Positions 7,859 to 18,800 of a stretch of 42,134 bases of DNA are shown here, piece by piece. The stretch lies in NCBI GenBank assembly GCA_025459265.1, contig JALOQX010000009.1, forward strand, positions 1 to 42,134, in the 5' to 3' direction. The notes under the pieces were generated by a model, which saw only the letters and a list, made by a program, of their open reading frames with translations, was not told where the DNA came from and made no database searches. The position numbers were made by a program, and so were the translations under genes. Every line of letters begins with the position of its first letter. The stretch's first letter is position 1. The DNA is from Pirellulaceae bacterium (GTDB taxonomy: Bacteria; Planctomycetota; Planctomycetia; Pirellulales; Pirellulaceae).

Positions 7859-10800
7859 CTATACCACAGCGGCGTCCGGCCGCCTAGTCGAATTCTCGCC
7901 GAGCATGACCAGCACGCCTCCGACGAAAATGGCCAGGCCGTACACGGGGAGCCCGATCAGGAGCAGCAGGAGGATCCCGGCGAGGCAGATCGTCGCGCCG
8001 GCCACGATCCGGCGGCTCCGCGAGCCGATCATGCGGCGGGCCAGTTGCCACACGAGCCACATGGCGGCGGCCAGGGCCACCAGACCCAGGACGCTGGTGA
8101 CGCGGTGCAGGACGCGGGTTTCGAGCGGCCGGGCGGTCAGCGTGACGTTCCCGCGCGGGGTGGTGAAGTAGTACGTCGTTCCGCGCTCGGGCAGCTCGAA
8201 CTCGAGGCTGGTCAGCCCGAGCGGGCCGACCGCGGCGAGTTGGCCCGTCACGCTCATCCCGTCGCTCACGTCGAAATCGGCGCCGGCCGACCGCGCCAGC
8301 GGCCGCCCCGCAGAATCGGCCAGGACCTGCGCCTGTTGCTGCGCCGGCGCGGCTTCGGGCCCTGCCTGCCGCTCCATCTTGTCCACGTACGCACGTCCCA
8401 TCGCGCCCGCGGTGTCTGCCGCCGGGTCGCGATCCACCTCCGACTCGGCGGATTCGTCCCGGGACTCGCGGGACGGCGCGTGCTGGAACACCTGTTGCGC
8501 CGTGTCGTCGGCCAACTGCTGCTCGACGGCCTCTTCGGTCAGCTTGCGCTTCTCATCCTGCACGCGGCCGGTCCCGAATCGCATTTTGCCTTCGGCCTGT
8601 TCCGCGGGCTGCGCGGACGGAGGCTGTGCGATCTGCATGCCGCGGCCCGACTGGCCGGCGAACCAGTCCGTGTCGAACTTCTCGACGGGCTTACCGGCTT
8701 CGAGCTGAGTGGCGCTCGCGGCGTCGCCGTACGCGAAATTCAGATTTAGCCGCACGGCTTCGTTGCGCGACGCGCTATTCCCCTGTTGGCGAAAGAACAC
8801 CTGCAACCGATCCCGATTATCTTCGGATTCCTCCATCCGCTCGGTCACTCGGGCCATCTCTTCGGTGGCCGCCTGCAGCACCAGGGAATTGGAGGCCAGG
8901 TTCTCGCGCAACTGGGCCGCCTTGGCCCGGCGTCCTTCCTGTTGCAGGACCTTGAGTTCCTCGCCGAGATACCGGACGTTCAGCGCGGCACGCGACTTGG
9001 AGAACGCGTTGGACCCGCGCAGGATCTGGGTCAGCTTCTCGACCTGTTGCGTGCGATAGGCGACATACGCGGCCTGGAAATCTTCTTCGCCGGCCACGCG
9101 GGTCGCCGTGCCATCGAAGTGCACCCAGCGGAACTCATCGGGCAGAAACAGCTTCACCTGGCTCAACTCAGGCTGAATGTTCGTGGTGCGGATGAACGGG
9201 AGATCGACGGCACGCAGGCTGCGGACGCGTGCGAGCTGGCCCGCATAGCGCAGCACGACCGGGTAATCCAGATCGCCTTCGGCCGTTTTGATCAGCGGGA
9301 TCCGCAGGCGGCTGCCGCTGGTGTCTCCGGGTGATTGCGCGGGTTTGACGCCCTCCTCTGCCACGTGGGCGGCCCACAAAGCCGCGCCCGGCGGCAGCTC
9401 GATCTCCAGGTACGGTTCGGTGCGGTTATCGATGGTCAGCCACAGCGCGGCGCGGTACGCCCCGTTGGGATCCAGCACCAGCTGTGTCCGCGCCAACCCG
9501 ATGTTGGCGCCGGCTGTGCGCACCATCTCGCGCTGTTTGAGTCGATAGCCGAACTCCACGTCGGGGCCGCTCTGGGCCGTAACGAAGGCATCGGCGAACT
9601 GGCCACCCTGCAGGCGCGCCGCCAGCTCATCCCACTGCCGGGACGGGCGGGCCACCGGCTCCATGCCGGGCGTCCCGTCGGGCAGCAGTTCATCGCGTCC
9701 GACGTTCTCCAGCGTCACGTAGCGGAGTGAGGTGGTACCCGTCTCCACGTGCGGGAGGGCGGCGAGCAGTCGGCCGGGCAGGATCGCGCGGTCGTGTTCG
9801 AGCACCACGCGATACTGGCCGATGATCGCGTCCTGCAGCTCCAGCGTCACGCGCACGTTGTCCTCGCCCTCAATCGGCTCGACACGCTTCTGACGCAGGC
9901 GCGGGGCGGCAATGTGCGCCAGGCGGAGCCAGGCGGGCAGGCGGAAGGAAATGCTGCGGACACCGGCCTCGGCAATCTGGAAATCGAGCAGGATCGTTTC
10001 CTGGATTTCGCGATACGTGACGCGCACGTTGGTGACCGTCACGCAGGTCACGCGGGGCGCCCGCGGGGCCAGCACGATGGTGCCGCGATACACCGCACCC
10101 TGGTACTCGAGCGCCAGGCGTGCCAGCGGCCGCTGCGCTTCGGCCAGCCATGCCGTGACGCGGTCCAGCAGCACCGGACGAACCTGTTCCAGACCGTCCG
10201 GGCGTGCGTCCAGCGAATGGTCGGCTTGGACGACAATCGTTCCCTGCTGCTGGTCCACGTCGCGGACCGCCAATTGCGGCAGCGGTACGGCATCGGTGGA
10301 CGTGTGGTCACGCAGCTGGCCGGCCAGCACGATGGAAAACGTCCCAACCTGTCCGGCGGGGAAGAACGCCGTCAGCGTGCGCTGGGCATCCGGCCGGGCA
10401 ATCGACCAGTCGCCCAGCCCCTCGGCCGCCACACGCTCGAGTTCCAGGTCCTCGGGGATGGCGATTCGCACCTGGAACAGCGCTCGATCGCGCGCCACGA
10501 TGCGCACGTCGCTTTCCACGGCCGCGGCCGTTTCACCCAGCCGGAACAGGGTCCGCAGTTCGGCGGAGACCCGGGCGGGCACATGCGAGACGGTCAGCGC
10601 GAGCGTGAAGGGCACGGCGGTGAAACGGTACGCCTGGAAATCGCGGATGCCCAACGGGCTGCGCGCCCGGTCGTCCGATCCCACGAGTTGTTCGGCCAGC
10701 TGTCCCGCGTCGGTGCGGCTCACGCCCTGGTCTTCACCGGTCTGCAATTCCAGAATCGGGCTCCGCCGGATCTGAATCGTGCCCCGCTGCAACGCCGCAT

Positions 10801-13800
10801 CCGGAGCGGCGATGGCCGGCACGGCAACCTGCGCCGCAGCGCCGGGCGAAAACGCCAGATGGCGCGACATGCGCACCGTCATCTGTTCGCTCTGGCGAAC
10901 CGCCTTGAGCAGTTCCACATGTACGAAGCGACGCTCCGACTCGGTCACGACGTCCCAGCCGCGCACGTTCGCGCCGTCAATCTGCTCGACCAGGTACTCG
11001 GGGGGGATTTCCAGGCGAAACAGGTTGCGTTCCGTCTGCCCGAACGCGAACTCGACGCGCCACACGACGCGGACTCCGTCTTCGCGCACGTCGACGACGG
11101 CGGACGAGGTCGCGGTGAGCCCCTGATCCACGGCGCCCTCGGTGAACGGTCCGCGCCAGGCGAGGTCCAGCTGACCGCCCTCGGCCAACGTCGCGGACAG
11201 GCTCTGATTCGCGGCCGCCGTGACGTCGCTGACCGTGAGGCTGCCGAGTCGGCGGCGGACCGTGCTGCCGGCTTGGGACACCTGGAGATTCAGCGCTGTC
11301 GCATCCGCGTGAGGCAGCACGGCCACGACCTGCTGCCATCCGCCTTCCCGCTTGACCGCCACCCGCACCGTCAAGTCCAGCTGGTGCGGTCCCCGGCCTT
11401 CCGCGACCAGGAGCAGCACGGGAGGAACTGGCGGCGTCTGTCCGCCGTCCGTCGCGGCCGGCGCCGCGGCCGGCGCCGCGGCCTTGAGTCGCGCGGGCTG
11501 TCCATCCAGCTGCGCCGCTGTGATGACACCCTCGGCCAGGGCCAGCGGAATCTCCACCGGCTCGTCGTCGAGCAACTCCAGCTCGATCCGACCACGCAGG
11601 GACAGCTCTTCGCCCTCGTCCAGGACGGCCTCGTACTGCGCACCGGCCAGGGCATACTCGTGCGGCACCTGCCGGTCACCGATCAGTTGATCGGGATGGG
11701 CCGCATTCCACAGTTCCACGTATTTGGGATACGGCACCAGGACCTTCTCGGCGCGTGCCAGCCCCTCCAGGTCCGTCGGGTCGTAGGGAATCACGACCGC
11801 GTCATCCGGAATCTTCACCGGTCGATCCTGGTCCAGGAGCGGCTTGAGGAGGTCCGTCAGATTCGGCACGTCCTGCGCTGAGACGCACGGGGGCAGCATC
11901 GCCACGCTCGTCCACGCGATCAGCACCAGTGCCGCCGCACGCACCGTTGACCAGCGCTCTCGCACGCGACGCCAACTGCCGGCCATCCGCTCCAGACAGG
12001 CCACGGCAATCCATAACGGGACGAGCAGGAACAACGCCTGCAGGGCGCGCTGGAACACAAGCTCAAATGCGGTGCACGGCCCGCCGATCAGCGGCAGGCC
12101 GCAGGCCAGCAGCGCCAGCACCAACACCCAGGTCATGCGGCGGGATACCTTCGCCCGGGTTTGGAGCAGCCCCACGACCAGGATGATCAGGGCCACGGCC
12201 CACGCGAGCCAGCTCATGCGCGACCGGTCGTAGATCCCGATGTCCAGCTGCGGATCGGCACCCAGGCTGCGAAACGTCAGTGGGCCGGGCGCGCCGGCGG
12301 CCAACGTCGCGGTGCCGGAAAGCGAGGAGGACGGATCGAGGTCGATCGACAGCCCGCGCAGTCCCTGCAGGGCCCAATACCGCGTCAGCTTCCCTTGGGC
12401 CGGCTCCGGCTCGGCGGTTGTTGGCGGCGATGCCGTCGTTGCCGCTTGCGGCAGCGCGTCGCTGGGCTCATTTGCCGGGGCCACCGGTGCGCCCCCCAAG
12501 ATGACCTGCCCCTGCGCCAGGGACGCGACATCGTCCGCCGCTGCGGCCTGAGGTGCCGCCATGGCCTCGGTCGGGGGAGGAGTCGGCATGCCCCCCGGCA
12601 TGAGTCCTTCCTCGCCAGCCGCCGGCGCACCTGCAGCCGGCGTCATCCCGGCACCCATGCCCCCCATGCCGCCGACCTCGCCTCCCATGCCTGGCATCAT
12701 TCCGTACGTGTTCTGTCCCGGCGTTCCGCCGAAGGGCATGCCGGGGTAGGAGTAGCCACCGGCCTGAGCGCCCATCCCCGGCCCACCGCCGGGCATCCCC
12801 ATCATGCCGGCCCCATCGCCAGGTGCTGGCAGAGGATAGCCCAGGGCGGGGCGATCCGCGGAGGGCGCAGGCAACGGGCGCGCGTCGGTCGCCGTCGCTA
12901 GCGCGCTGGCTCGTCGTGCCGCGCGGGACTCGGAGCGGGCCGCCAGCGCGGTCCACAGGACCGGGCCGCCCAGGCCTCCGCCCATCCGCTTGCCCGCGTC
13001 GGCCAGCGAGCGCCACGGGTTGACTACCGGCGGCAGGTCGGATGTGAACACCGTGCCATCGACACGCGCCAGCGCATAGCCGGTGGGGAGATGGACGTAC
13101 CAGACGAGATCGACTTGCGGGACTTCGATCCCGACGGCCTGTTCGTCCGGGGCCAGCAACAGCCTGGGCGCCGGCGTGCGAATCTGGCCGATCCACGCGA
13201 CGTGCGAGACGGGCGCTTCGTACACGACTTGCAGGTCGCGCGCCAGACCCGGTTGATCGCTCTGCAGACTCAATACAATCTGCTCCCCGCGGCGGCGCGG
13301 TTTCACCGGCTCGCCACCGAGCGTCACGGACCAGAGTTCGGCCCCGGCGGGCAGCTCGATCGTCAGGAACGGCAGTTTGGTCTGGAGCAGGTAGCGGGCG
13401 GCGGACTGACTCACGCCGGCCGTCGACACCACCGTCACCAATTCCGCTCTCTGCACGATCGCGGCGGGCAAGGGGTGCAGCTCACGCCGCGCGATCGTGG
13501 CGCGCACCGTGTCCGCCTCGGCGGTCGACGCGAAGGCGCCGAGCAAACGTCGCCCCGGCATGTACTCCGCTTCCGCCAACTCGCCGACGTCAATGCGCCG
13601 CATCTGGGACTGGAGGTCAATGTCCAGGGCCGGGTCCCCCTCGATCGACACCATCAGCGTCTGGTAATCCACGCCGACCGCGCGGAGCAACGGCAGCTCG
13701 ACGTCCGCGGCCGCGGATGCCAACGCCTGTTCGAAATCGACCGCCAGGGCGACCGTGCCTGCCTGCGCGTTGGCCAGCAGCACGGTCCAGACGTGTTTGC

Positions 13801-15886
13801 CGTCCTGCGTGGCGCGCGAAAACTCCTTCAGCTCGAGGCCCCGCAGTCCACGAATCGACAGGGCGGTCGGTGTGGAGTCGGGCAGTTCGAGCTGCAGGCG
13901 CTGGGTGCGTGCGCGTTTGACGGTGAAGACGGCTTCGGCATGCGTGCTCAGCACCCCCTCCCGGATCTGGAAGAACGCGTAATTGCGGGCCGCGATCCGC
14001 GGCTGCGTGCGCTCGACGCGAAACGTCGCCTGATACGTGTCGCCGGTGACGCGATAGGTCAGTTCGCTGGCGGCATCGGCCAGTCCGAACCGGCCCCGAT
14101 CCTGCGCGTCCAGGACGGTCAGTCCGTCGAGGTTCAGCGGCTGCGCCACGAGGTCACCGGTGGGCTCAAGCGCAATCACGCCGTCTGTGCGAGTCGCCTG
14201 CTCCACGGTCACGACGGGAAACTCCACGTCCTGGGACGCCCAGTCACCCAGCCAGCCCGAGGTCCGGAGCACGGCCTGGAAGTACACGCTCACACTCTGG
14301 CCCGGCTCGACCGCCTGGGGCAGTGTCACGACGTAGCGGGTGTACGCTTCGGCCGAGAACGGCTGGTAGGCCAGGCCGGTGTTGTCGGCCCCCTGCAGCT
14401 GCTCCAACTGCCAGGCACGCGGCAGCTGAAACGCGAACGTCGTCTGCTGGGCCGCTTGCGGCGTGAGCGTGAAGCCGCCCCGCAGCGTCTGCTGAGATTC
14501 CTCGAGCGTCAGCTGCAGGTGCGTCACCACACGGACTTCATCGCGCGGATCCTCCAGCACGGCCCCGAACGTCGCAGCGCCACCCGGCGCGTAGCCCGCT
14601 GCCAGCGGGCGAATGGCCGGCGCGCCCGCCTCGGCCTCAAACACCGACGGCGGCAACGCACTGCGCAGCACGCTCGTGTCAATCCGAATCAAGCCGTCCG
14701 TCGACACGCTTTGCGGGCGCAGTCGGGATTCCGCCAGGAGCCCGAGCACGGCCACCTGCCCCGCCACCTCGCGCGGCTCAAACGTCGGCATCGACCAGGT
14801 TCCCAGCACCACCGGGGCGCGGATGGCCGCCAATTGCAGGAGCTCAGGATCGCGGACGGGTTCACGCAGCACGACCTCCAGCAACTCGCCGGTTGCCGCG
14901 GGGCGAATGAGCCACTGTGCCAGTCGGGGGGACGTGACGTTGGTCACCTGAAATCCGGCCGGGACCGCAAACACGAACCGCTCCACGGCCCCGTGCACCA
15001 CCTGCATGTCCATGGTCGCGTGCAGTCGTTCGTAGGCGGTCGTCAGCTCGGCCACCTGCACGCTCCGGGCCAGCACGACGCGGTCTTCACTCAGCCGACG
15101 ATTGTTCAGTGACATGACCACGGCCAGCGTGGCGTTCTCCAACAGCAGCTCGAACCGCGTCTGGTCCGCTGCGCTGTCATAGGTCCGGTCGACGACCGAC
15201 GCGCCCGACTTGACTTCGACGTTGCCGGGGACGGTCAGCGCGAGTCGTGACGAGCCGGTGGCGGGGAGTCGCACCTGGAGGCTCTGCTCCGCGGCCGAGA
15301 CCGTGACGGGTATATGCCCTTCGAGTTCCAGACGGTGCCGCCCGCTGTCGCGCGCCAGCAGCACGATCTGCCCCTGGGGATCGCGGGCCAGCCGCGCGGG
15401 CTGGCCGTTGAGCGTGGCCCCTCGCAGCTCGATCCCGGCGAGCGGCAGCGGCACGGCGTGCAGGCCGCTCTGCAGTGTCTCGACCTCCAGGACACCACGC
15501 AGGAGCGCCACGTGCTCGCGCACGGCAGCCTCGTACGTGGCGCTCAACAGCACCCACGCCTGCGGCGCGGCCGTGGGCGGCCGGCGTGCCGCCTCGGCGA
15601 TCAACTGGTCGTACTCCGCGCGCGACAGGAACACGCGCTGATTGTCGCCCCCCACGACGCCGGAGAGCGCATCGAAGGGGACAAACAGTTCGCGCACGAG
15701 GACCTCCGGCGGTCCCGGTGCGGGGCCAGGCGCGGGCTCTTGTGCCGAGGCCGTTCGCGGCACGCCCAGTCCCCACCACACCAGCACCAGCGACAACACG
15801 GTGCGGGCAGGCACCCAACGCCACGCGGCGCGTGGCGCAGCGCACGGCGGAGAACCCCAGCCGCGGAAGGAGTGGTTACTGGACAT
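7859..15886 (-). CDS. giant two-module envelope protein, apparent gene fusion (function unknown)
   Basis: 2675 residues. Residues 1-49 form a signal peptide ending SAQ. Module A runs to about 1210 and ends in a Gly/Met/Pro-rich stretch (about 1015-1110). Three hydrophobic helices follow (about 1226-1302), then a fourth (about 1316-1336) that reads like an internal signal peptide (VLIAWTSVAMLPPCVSAQ). Module B follows from about 1355, with a coiled-coil-rich part (about 2275-2375) and C-terminal transmembrane helices (about 2595-2665). A and B share a VPFDAL/IPYD motif (about 68 and 1365) and a GQPARL motif (about 162 and 1462). The neighbouring 1162-residue protein has the same pair. ATG 15886 has a perfect AGGAGG and overlaps the upstream stop (ATGTCCAGTAA), indicating translational coupling. 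No enzyme domain was recognised. Confidence 0.85.
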   Translation of the reverse strand: MSSNHSFRGWGSPPCAAPRAAWRWVPARTVLSLVLVWWGLGVPRTASAQEPAPGPAPGPPEVLVRELFVPFDALSGVVGGDNQRVFLSRAEYDQLIAEAARRPPTAAPQAWVLLSATYEAAVREHVALLRGVLEVETLQSGLHAVPLPLAGIELRGATLNGQPARLARDPQGQIVLLARDSGRHRLELEGHIPVTVSAAEQSLQVRLPATGSSRLALTVPGNVEVKSGASVVDRTYDSAADQTRFELLLENATLAVVMSLNNRRLSEDRVVLARSVQVAELTTAYERLHATMDMQVVHGAVERFVFAVPAGFQVTNVTSPRLAQWLIRPAATGELLEVVLREPVRDPELLQLAAIRAPVVLGTWSMPTFEPREVAGQVAVLGLLAESRLRPQSVSTDGLIRIDTSVLRSALPPSVFEAEAGAPAIRPLAAGYAPGGAATFGAVLEDPRDEVRVVTHLQLTLEESQQTLRGGFTLTPQAAQQTTFAFQLPRAWQLEQLQGADNTGLAYQPFSAEAYTRYVVTLPQAVEPGQSVSVYFQAVLRTSGWLGDWASQDVEFPVVTVEQATRTDGVIALEPTGDLVAQPLNLDGLTVLDAQDRGRFGLADAASELTYRVTGDTYQATFRVERTQPRIAARNYAFFQIREGVLSTHAEAVFTVKRARTQRLQLELPDSTPTALSIRGLRGLELKEFSRATQDGKHVWTVLLANAQAGTVALAVDFEQALASAAADVELPLLRAVGVDYQTLMVSIEGDPALDIDLQSQMRRIDVGELAEAEYMPGRRLLGAFASTAEADTVRATIARRELHPLPAAIVQRAELVTVVSTAGVSQSAARYLLQTKLPFLTIELPAGAELWSVTLGGEPVKPRRRGEQIVLSLQSDQPGLARDLQVVYEAPVSHVAWIGQIRTPAPRLLLAPDEQAVGIEVPQVDLVWYVHLPTGYALARVDGTVFTSDLPPVVNPWRSLADAGKRMGGGLGGPVLWTALAARSESRAARRASALATATDARPLPAPSADRPALGYPLPAPGDGAGMMGMPGGGPGMGAQAGGYSYPGMPFGGTPGQNTYGMMPGMGGEVGGMGGMGAGMTPAAGAPAAGEEGLMPGGMPTPPPTEAMAAPQAAAADDVASLAQGQVILGGAPVAPANEPSDALPQAATTASPPTTAEPEPAQGKLTRYWALQGLRGLSIDLDPSSSLSGTATLAAGAPGPLTFRSLGADPQLDIGIYDRSRMSWLAWAVALIILVVGLLQTRAKVSRRMTWVLVLALLACGLPLIGGPCTAFELVFQRALQALFLLVPLWIAVACLERMAGSWRRVRERWSTVRAAALVLIAWTSVAMLPPCVSAQDVPNLTDLLKPLLDQDRPVKIPDDAVVIPYDPTDLEGLARAEKVLVPYPKYVELWNAAHPDQLIGDRQVPHEYALAGAQYEAVLDEGEELSLRGRIELELLDDEPVEIPLALAEGVITAAQLDGQPARLKAAAPAAAPAATDGGQTPPVPPVLLLVAEGRGPHQLDLTVRVAVKREGGWQQVVAVLPHADATALNLQVSQAGSTVRRRLGSLTVSDVTAAANQSLSATLAEGGQLDLAWRGPFTEGAVDQGLTATSSAVVDVREDGVRVVWRVEFAFGQTERNLFRLEIPPEYLVEQIDGANVRGWDVVTESERRFVHVELLKAVRQSEQMTVRMSRHLAFSPGAAAQVAVPAIAAPDAALQRGTIQIRRSPILELQTGEDQGVSRTDAGQLAEQLVGSDDRARSPLGIRDFQAYRFTAVPFTLALTVSHVPARVSAELRTLFRLGETAAAVESDVRIVARDRALFQVRIAIPEDLELERVAAEGLGDWSIARPDAQRTLTAFFPAGQVGTFSIVLAGQLRDHTSTDAVPLPQLAVRDVDQQQGTIVVQADHSLDARPDGLEQVRPVLLDRVTAWLAEAQRPLARLALEYQGAVYRGTIVLAPRAPRVTCVTVTNVRVTYREIQETILLDFQIAEAGVRSISFRLPAWLRLAHIAAPRLRQKRVEPIEGEDNVRVTLELQDAIIGQYRVVLEHDRAILPGRLLAALPHVETGTTSLRYVTLENVGRDELLPDGTPGMEPVARPSRQWDELAARLQGGQFADAFVTAQSGPDVEFGYRLKQREMVRTAGANIGLARTQLVLDPNGAYRAALWLTIDNRTEPYLEIELPPGAALWAAHVAEEGVKPAQSPGDTSGSRLRIPLIKTAEGDLDYPVVLRYAGQLARVRSLRAVDLPFIRTTNIQPELSQVKLFLPDEFRWVHFDGTATRVAGEEDFQAAYVAYRTQQVEKLTQILRGSNAFSKSRAALNVRYLGEELKVLQQEGRRAKAAQLRENLASNSLVLQAATEEMARVTERMEESEDNRDRLQVFFRQQGNSASRNEAVRLNLNFAYGDAASATQLEAGKPVEKFDTDWFAGQSGRGMQIAQPPSAQPAEQAEGKMRFGTGRVQDEKRKLTEEAVEQQLADDTAQQVFQHAPSRESRDESAESEVDRDPAADTAGAMGRAYVDKMERQAGPEAAPAQQQAQVLADSAGRPLARSAGADFDVSDGMSVTGQLAAVGPLGLTSLEFELPERGTTYYFTTPRGNVTLTARPLETRVLHRVTSVLGLVALAAAMWLVWQLARRMIGSRSRRIVAGATICLAGILLLLLIGLPVYGLAIFVGGVLVMLGENSTRRPDAAVV
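12560..12840 (-). repeat. Gly/Met/Pro-rich low-complexity coding segment
   Basis: Within the giant gene this stretch encodes irregular short repeats of the type GMPGG, PGMG, GGMGGMG and MPGGMP (residues about 1015-1110). It sits between the large extracytoplasmic part of module A and its membrane helices and is likely a flexible linker. Confidence 0.75.
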
Positions 15887-18800
15887 CGCGAGGTCCTCCT
15901 TCCCGGGCCGCGTCGGTGTCTGCTGTTGCCGGCGCGGACGCGGGCGGTGGTGGCGGGGAGGGTTCGGGCGGAGGACTCGCACTGGCCTCAAACGGCGAAT
16001 TCGGCGCGGCGAGCCTGCTCCCGCCCGCGCGACGCCGCCCCAGCGGCAGTCGGCTGGCGTGGCCGATCAGCCAGATCACGACCACCAGCATGAGCGCGAT
16101 GGGGAACACGCCGCCGATGAGCGTGTGCGACAGGTCGGGCAGGAACACGCCCACCAGGACGACGGCCGCCAGAATTGCCAACAGCAGGATCAGCTGCCAG
16201 CGCACCGCGCGGCGAAACAGCGGCAGACCCGCCACCGCGACGCCCAGCACAACCAGGGCCTGGAAGACGGTGCGCCGCATCGTCCGCAACTGCAGACTGC
16301 CGTCCGGCGCCGGCTGCGGACGCAGGGCCGAATAGACGTGCAGATGCGCCTGGCCGACCGCAAACTGCTGCGCCGATTGCTCCGCGGCCGCGACTCCTTC
16401 GGTCACCCACTGGATCAGTTCGGCGTCGTGCGGGTAACGCCGCCGACTCAGCAGCGCCAGCACGTCCGGATGCTGTTCGTCGGACCACGGTCCACGATGC
16501 GCAACCAGCACGTCCTGCTCCGGCAGATAGGCACACAGGTACACCTTCTGCACCGCCGGTTCCTCGGGAAACTCCGGCAAGTCCAGTTGGCCGGGCGTGC
16601 CCGGCAGGCTGTACCGCAGCTCGAGCACGAACGGCCGGTCAATCTGTTGGTCCGCCAGTGGCGCAAAAATCGTCGTGGCCGATTCCCGCTCGGGCGACAC
16701 CGGCTGGCCGTCGATCCGCAACGGCTGGGCGTCAAACGTCGCGGCCTCCGGCAGCCCGATGGCCAGCCGCTGCCGGGCACTCCGCACGCGGTAGAGCGCC
16801 TGGATCGACAGCTCCCCTTGACGCAGGGCCACGATCCGCACCACGCCCCGCTCGATGCTGGTCAGTTTGCTCGTCTCGAGTTCGTACCGCGTGGCGCGGA
16901 TGACCAGCGACCAGTCGCCCAGGAACTCGAAGGCCATCGCGGCGTTGTCCGAGCGGCCGGCCGGCAACACGTCTCTCTGCGGGTCAATCGGATTCAGGCC
17001 CGTCGGTTGCCCGGTGGGCTGGAAGTCGATCGCTTCCGATTTGCTCAGCACAATCTGGCCCGTGGCCCGGTCGACCTCGCGCGGCACGAAGCGCGGCAAC
17101 GGCACGTCCACGCTCTTGCCGATGCCCAGCTCCGGCAGCTTGCGCTCCCAGGCCAGATCGACTTCCTGCGTGCCGAGCAGTTCCGTCTCGGCCGCGAACT
17201 TCCAGGCGACCTGCCCCTCGGCGATGTCGGCCGGTGCGGGCGTGATCTCTTCCTTCGTCAGCGACTTGCTGATGTTGTGCAGCTCCGCGGCCAGCTCCGA
17301 CGGCAGGTCGACGCGGAGCGACTTCACGCCGCTGTACTTGATGTCGTAGAGGAACGTGACGTGGAACTTGACGACGCCCGCCGCGATCTCGGCACGCAGC
17401 AACTGCGTGACCGTCACTTGGGGACGCCGCCGCTGGGCCGTGACCGCGACGCGCGCGGTGCCTTTGGCGAACGCGTACGCCAGAACCGGCTGAAACTGCG
17501 GGGCCTCGGTCAGGGCCGACGGAATCGCGCGCAAGGCCTCCGCGAACGAGATGCTGCGCAAGCCCTCGTCTTCCGCCGGGTTGACACTCAGGTTGTCCCG
17601 CGCGTGGATGACCAGCGCACCCTGGGCGAATTCCACGTCCGCGGCCGTCGCGCGCGGCAAGGGGATCTCCAGCGTGGAGGCCGTCCCCGTCGGTGTCATC
17701 AGGTTGGGATCGCTCAACCTGCGCTCCAGCTGCACCCGCAGCCCGACGCTGCCCAGCGCCTTGCGGGACAGGTTGACGAGCCAGGTGTTGGCATCGGCCG
17801 AGACGCGGTGATAGCTGTCCACCGCGGCCGCCTCGGTCTCGGCCAGCGCCTTGCCCTCGATCGTACGCACCTCAAAGCCGTCCGGCAGATCCAGCCGCAG
17901 CTGAAATACGCCCGCGTCCTGGATCGTGTACCGCGCCTGCCACTCGAGCGACAGTCGTTCCGCCGACAGACTGGCTTCCACCAGTTCCGTCACCGCGAGA
18001 CGTGGTGAGACCTTTTCCACGCGGACGGCCAGATCGAAGGGCACCGTGCCGTAGCGATAGGCGAAATCCCACTGCGCGCCGCGCAGCGTCTCCGGAAGAT
18101 CGGTCTGGTCCAGCTGCAGCAACCCGCTGCGGCGAGTCGTTTCCCCCCGCTGTCCCTCCTCCACACGCACCACGACAATCCCCTGCTGACGGCCGGCGCC
18201 GACCGCGCGCACCAGAGGTACCGGCACGTCGTACGCGTCCTCGGTCGCCGCGCGGAACTGCTCCAGTTCGATCTGCAGCGACTGCCGGCCCTGCGTGGCT
18301 TCAAAGAGATCCACACGCACCGTGTGCTTGTCCTCCACGGTGTCGAACTGCCAGCGCTGCACGTTGCGGTCGACGACATTCGTGATCTTCTGATCCGCGG
18401 GAATCTCGAGCACCAGCTGCGTCAGCGCAGCGCGGGAGATCTCGTAGTCGAGCTTGATGGACGAACGGGCCACGCCTTCGGAGATGACCAGCTGTTGCTC
18501 CGCCTGCACGGTGGCGAAGGCCTCCAGCCCGGCCGCGCCTTCGGCGCGGGGATTCCACGAGATCTTCACCGTCGGCGCGGCTCCGACAAACGCCCACACG
18601 TCGCCGGGACCTGCATCGGCCGGCGCGCCGGCCGGCGCCGCGTCCAGGGGCGCCCGGGTGGTGGCGATCATCGGTTCGACCTGGACCGACATGCCAGCTT
18701 CCGGCACGTGGACGCGCCAGCGATTGATCGGGGCCTGGGGCGCGTCAAACTCGACACTGCTCTGCCCCGGCGTCTTGGTGAACGCGCGCGTGTATTCCAG

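Noticed and set aside
9749..11881. 710-codon open frame on the plus strand inside the giant envelope gene
   Set aside because: Antisense shadow in high-G+C DNA; Arg/Gly/His-rich sequence without domains, while the minus strand has a signal peptide, motifs and membrane helices.
13091..15112. 673-codon plus-strand open frame
   Set aside because: Shadow of the giant minus-strand gene with the same compositional signature as other antisense frames.
15642..18008. 788-codon plus-strand open frame
   Set aside because: Shadow of the 1162-codon minus-strand gene; Arg/Gln/His-rich composition and no family features.
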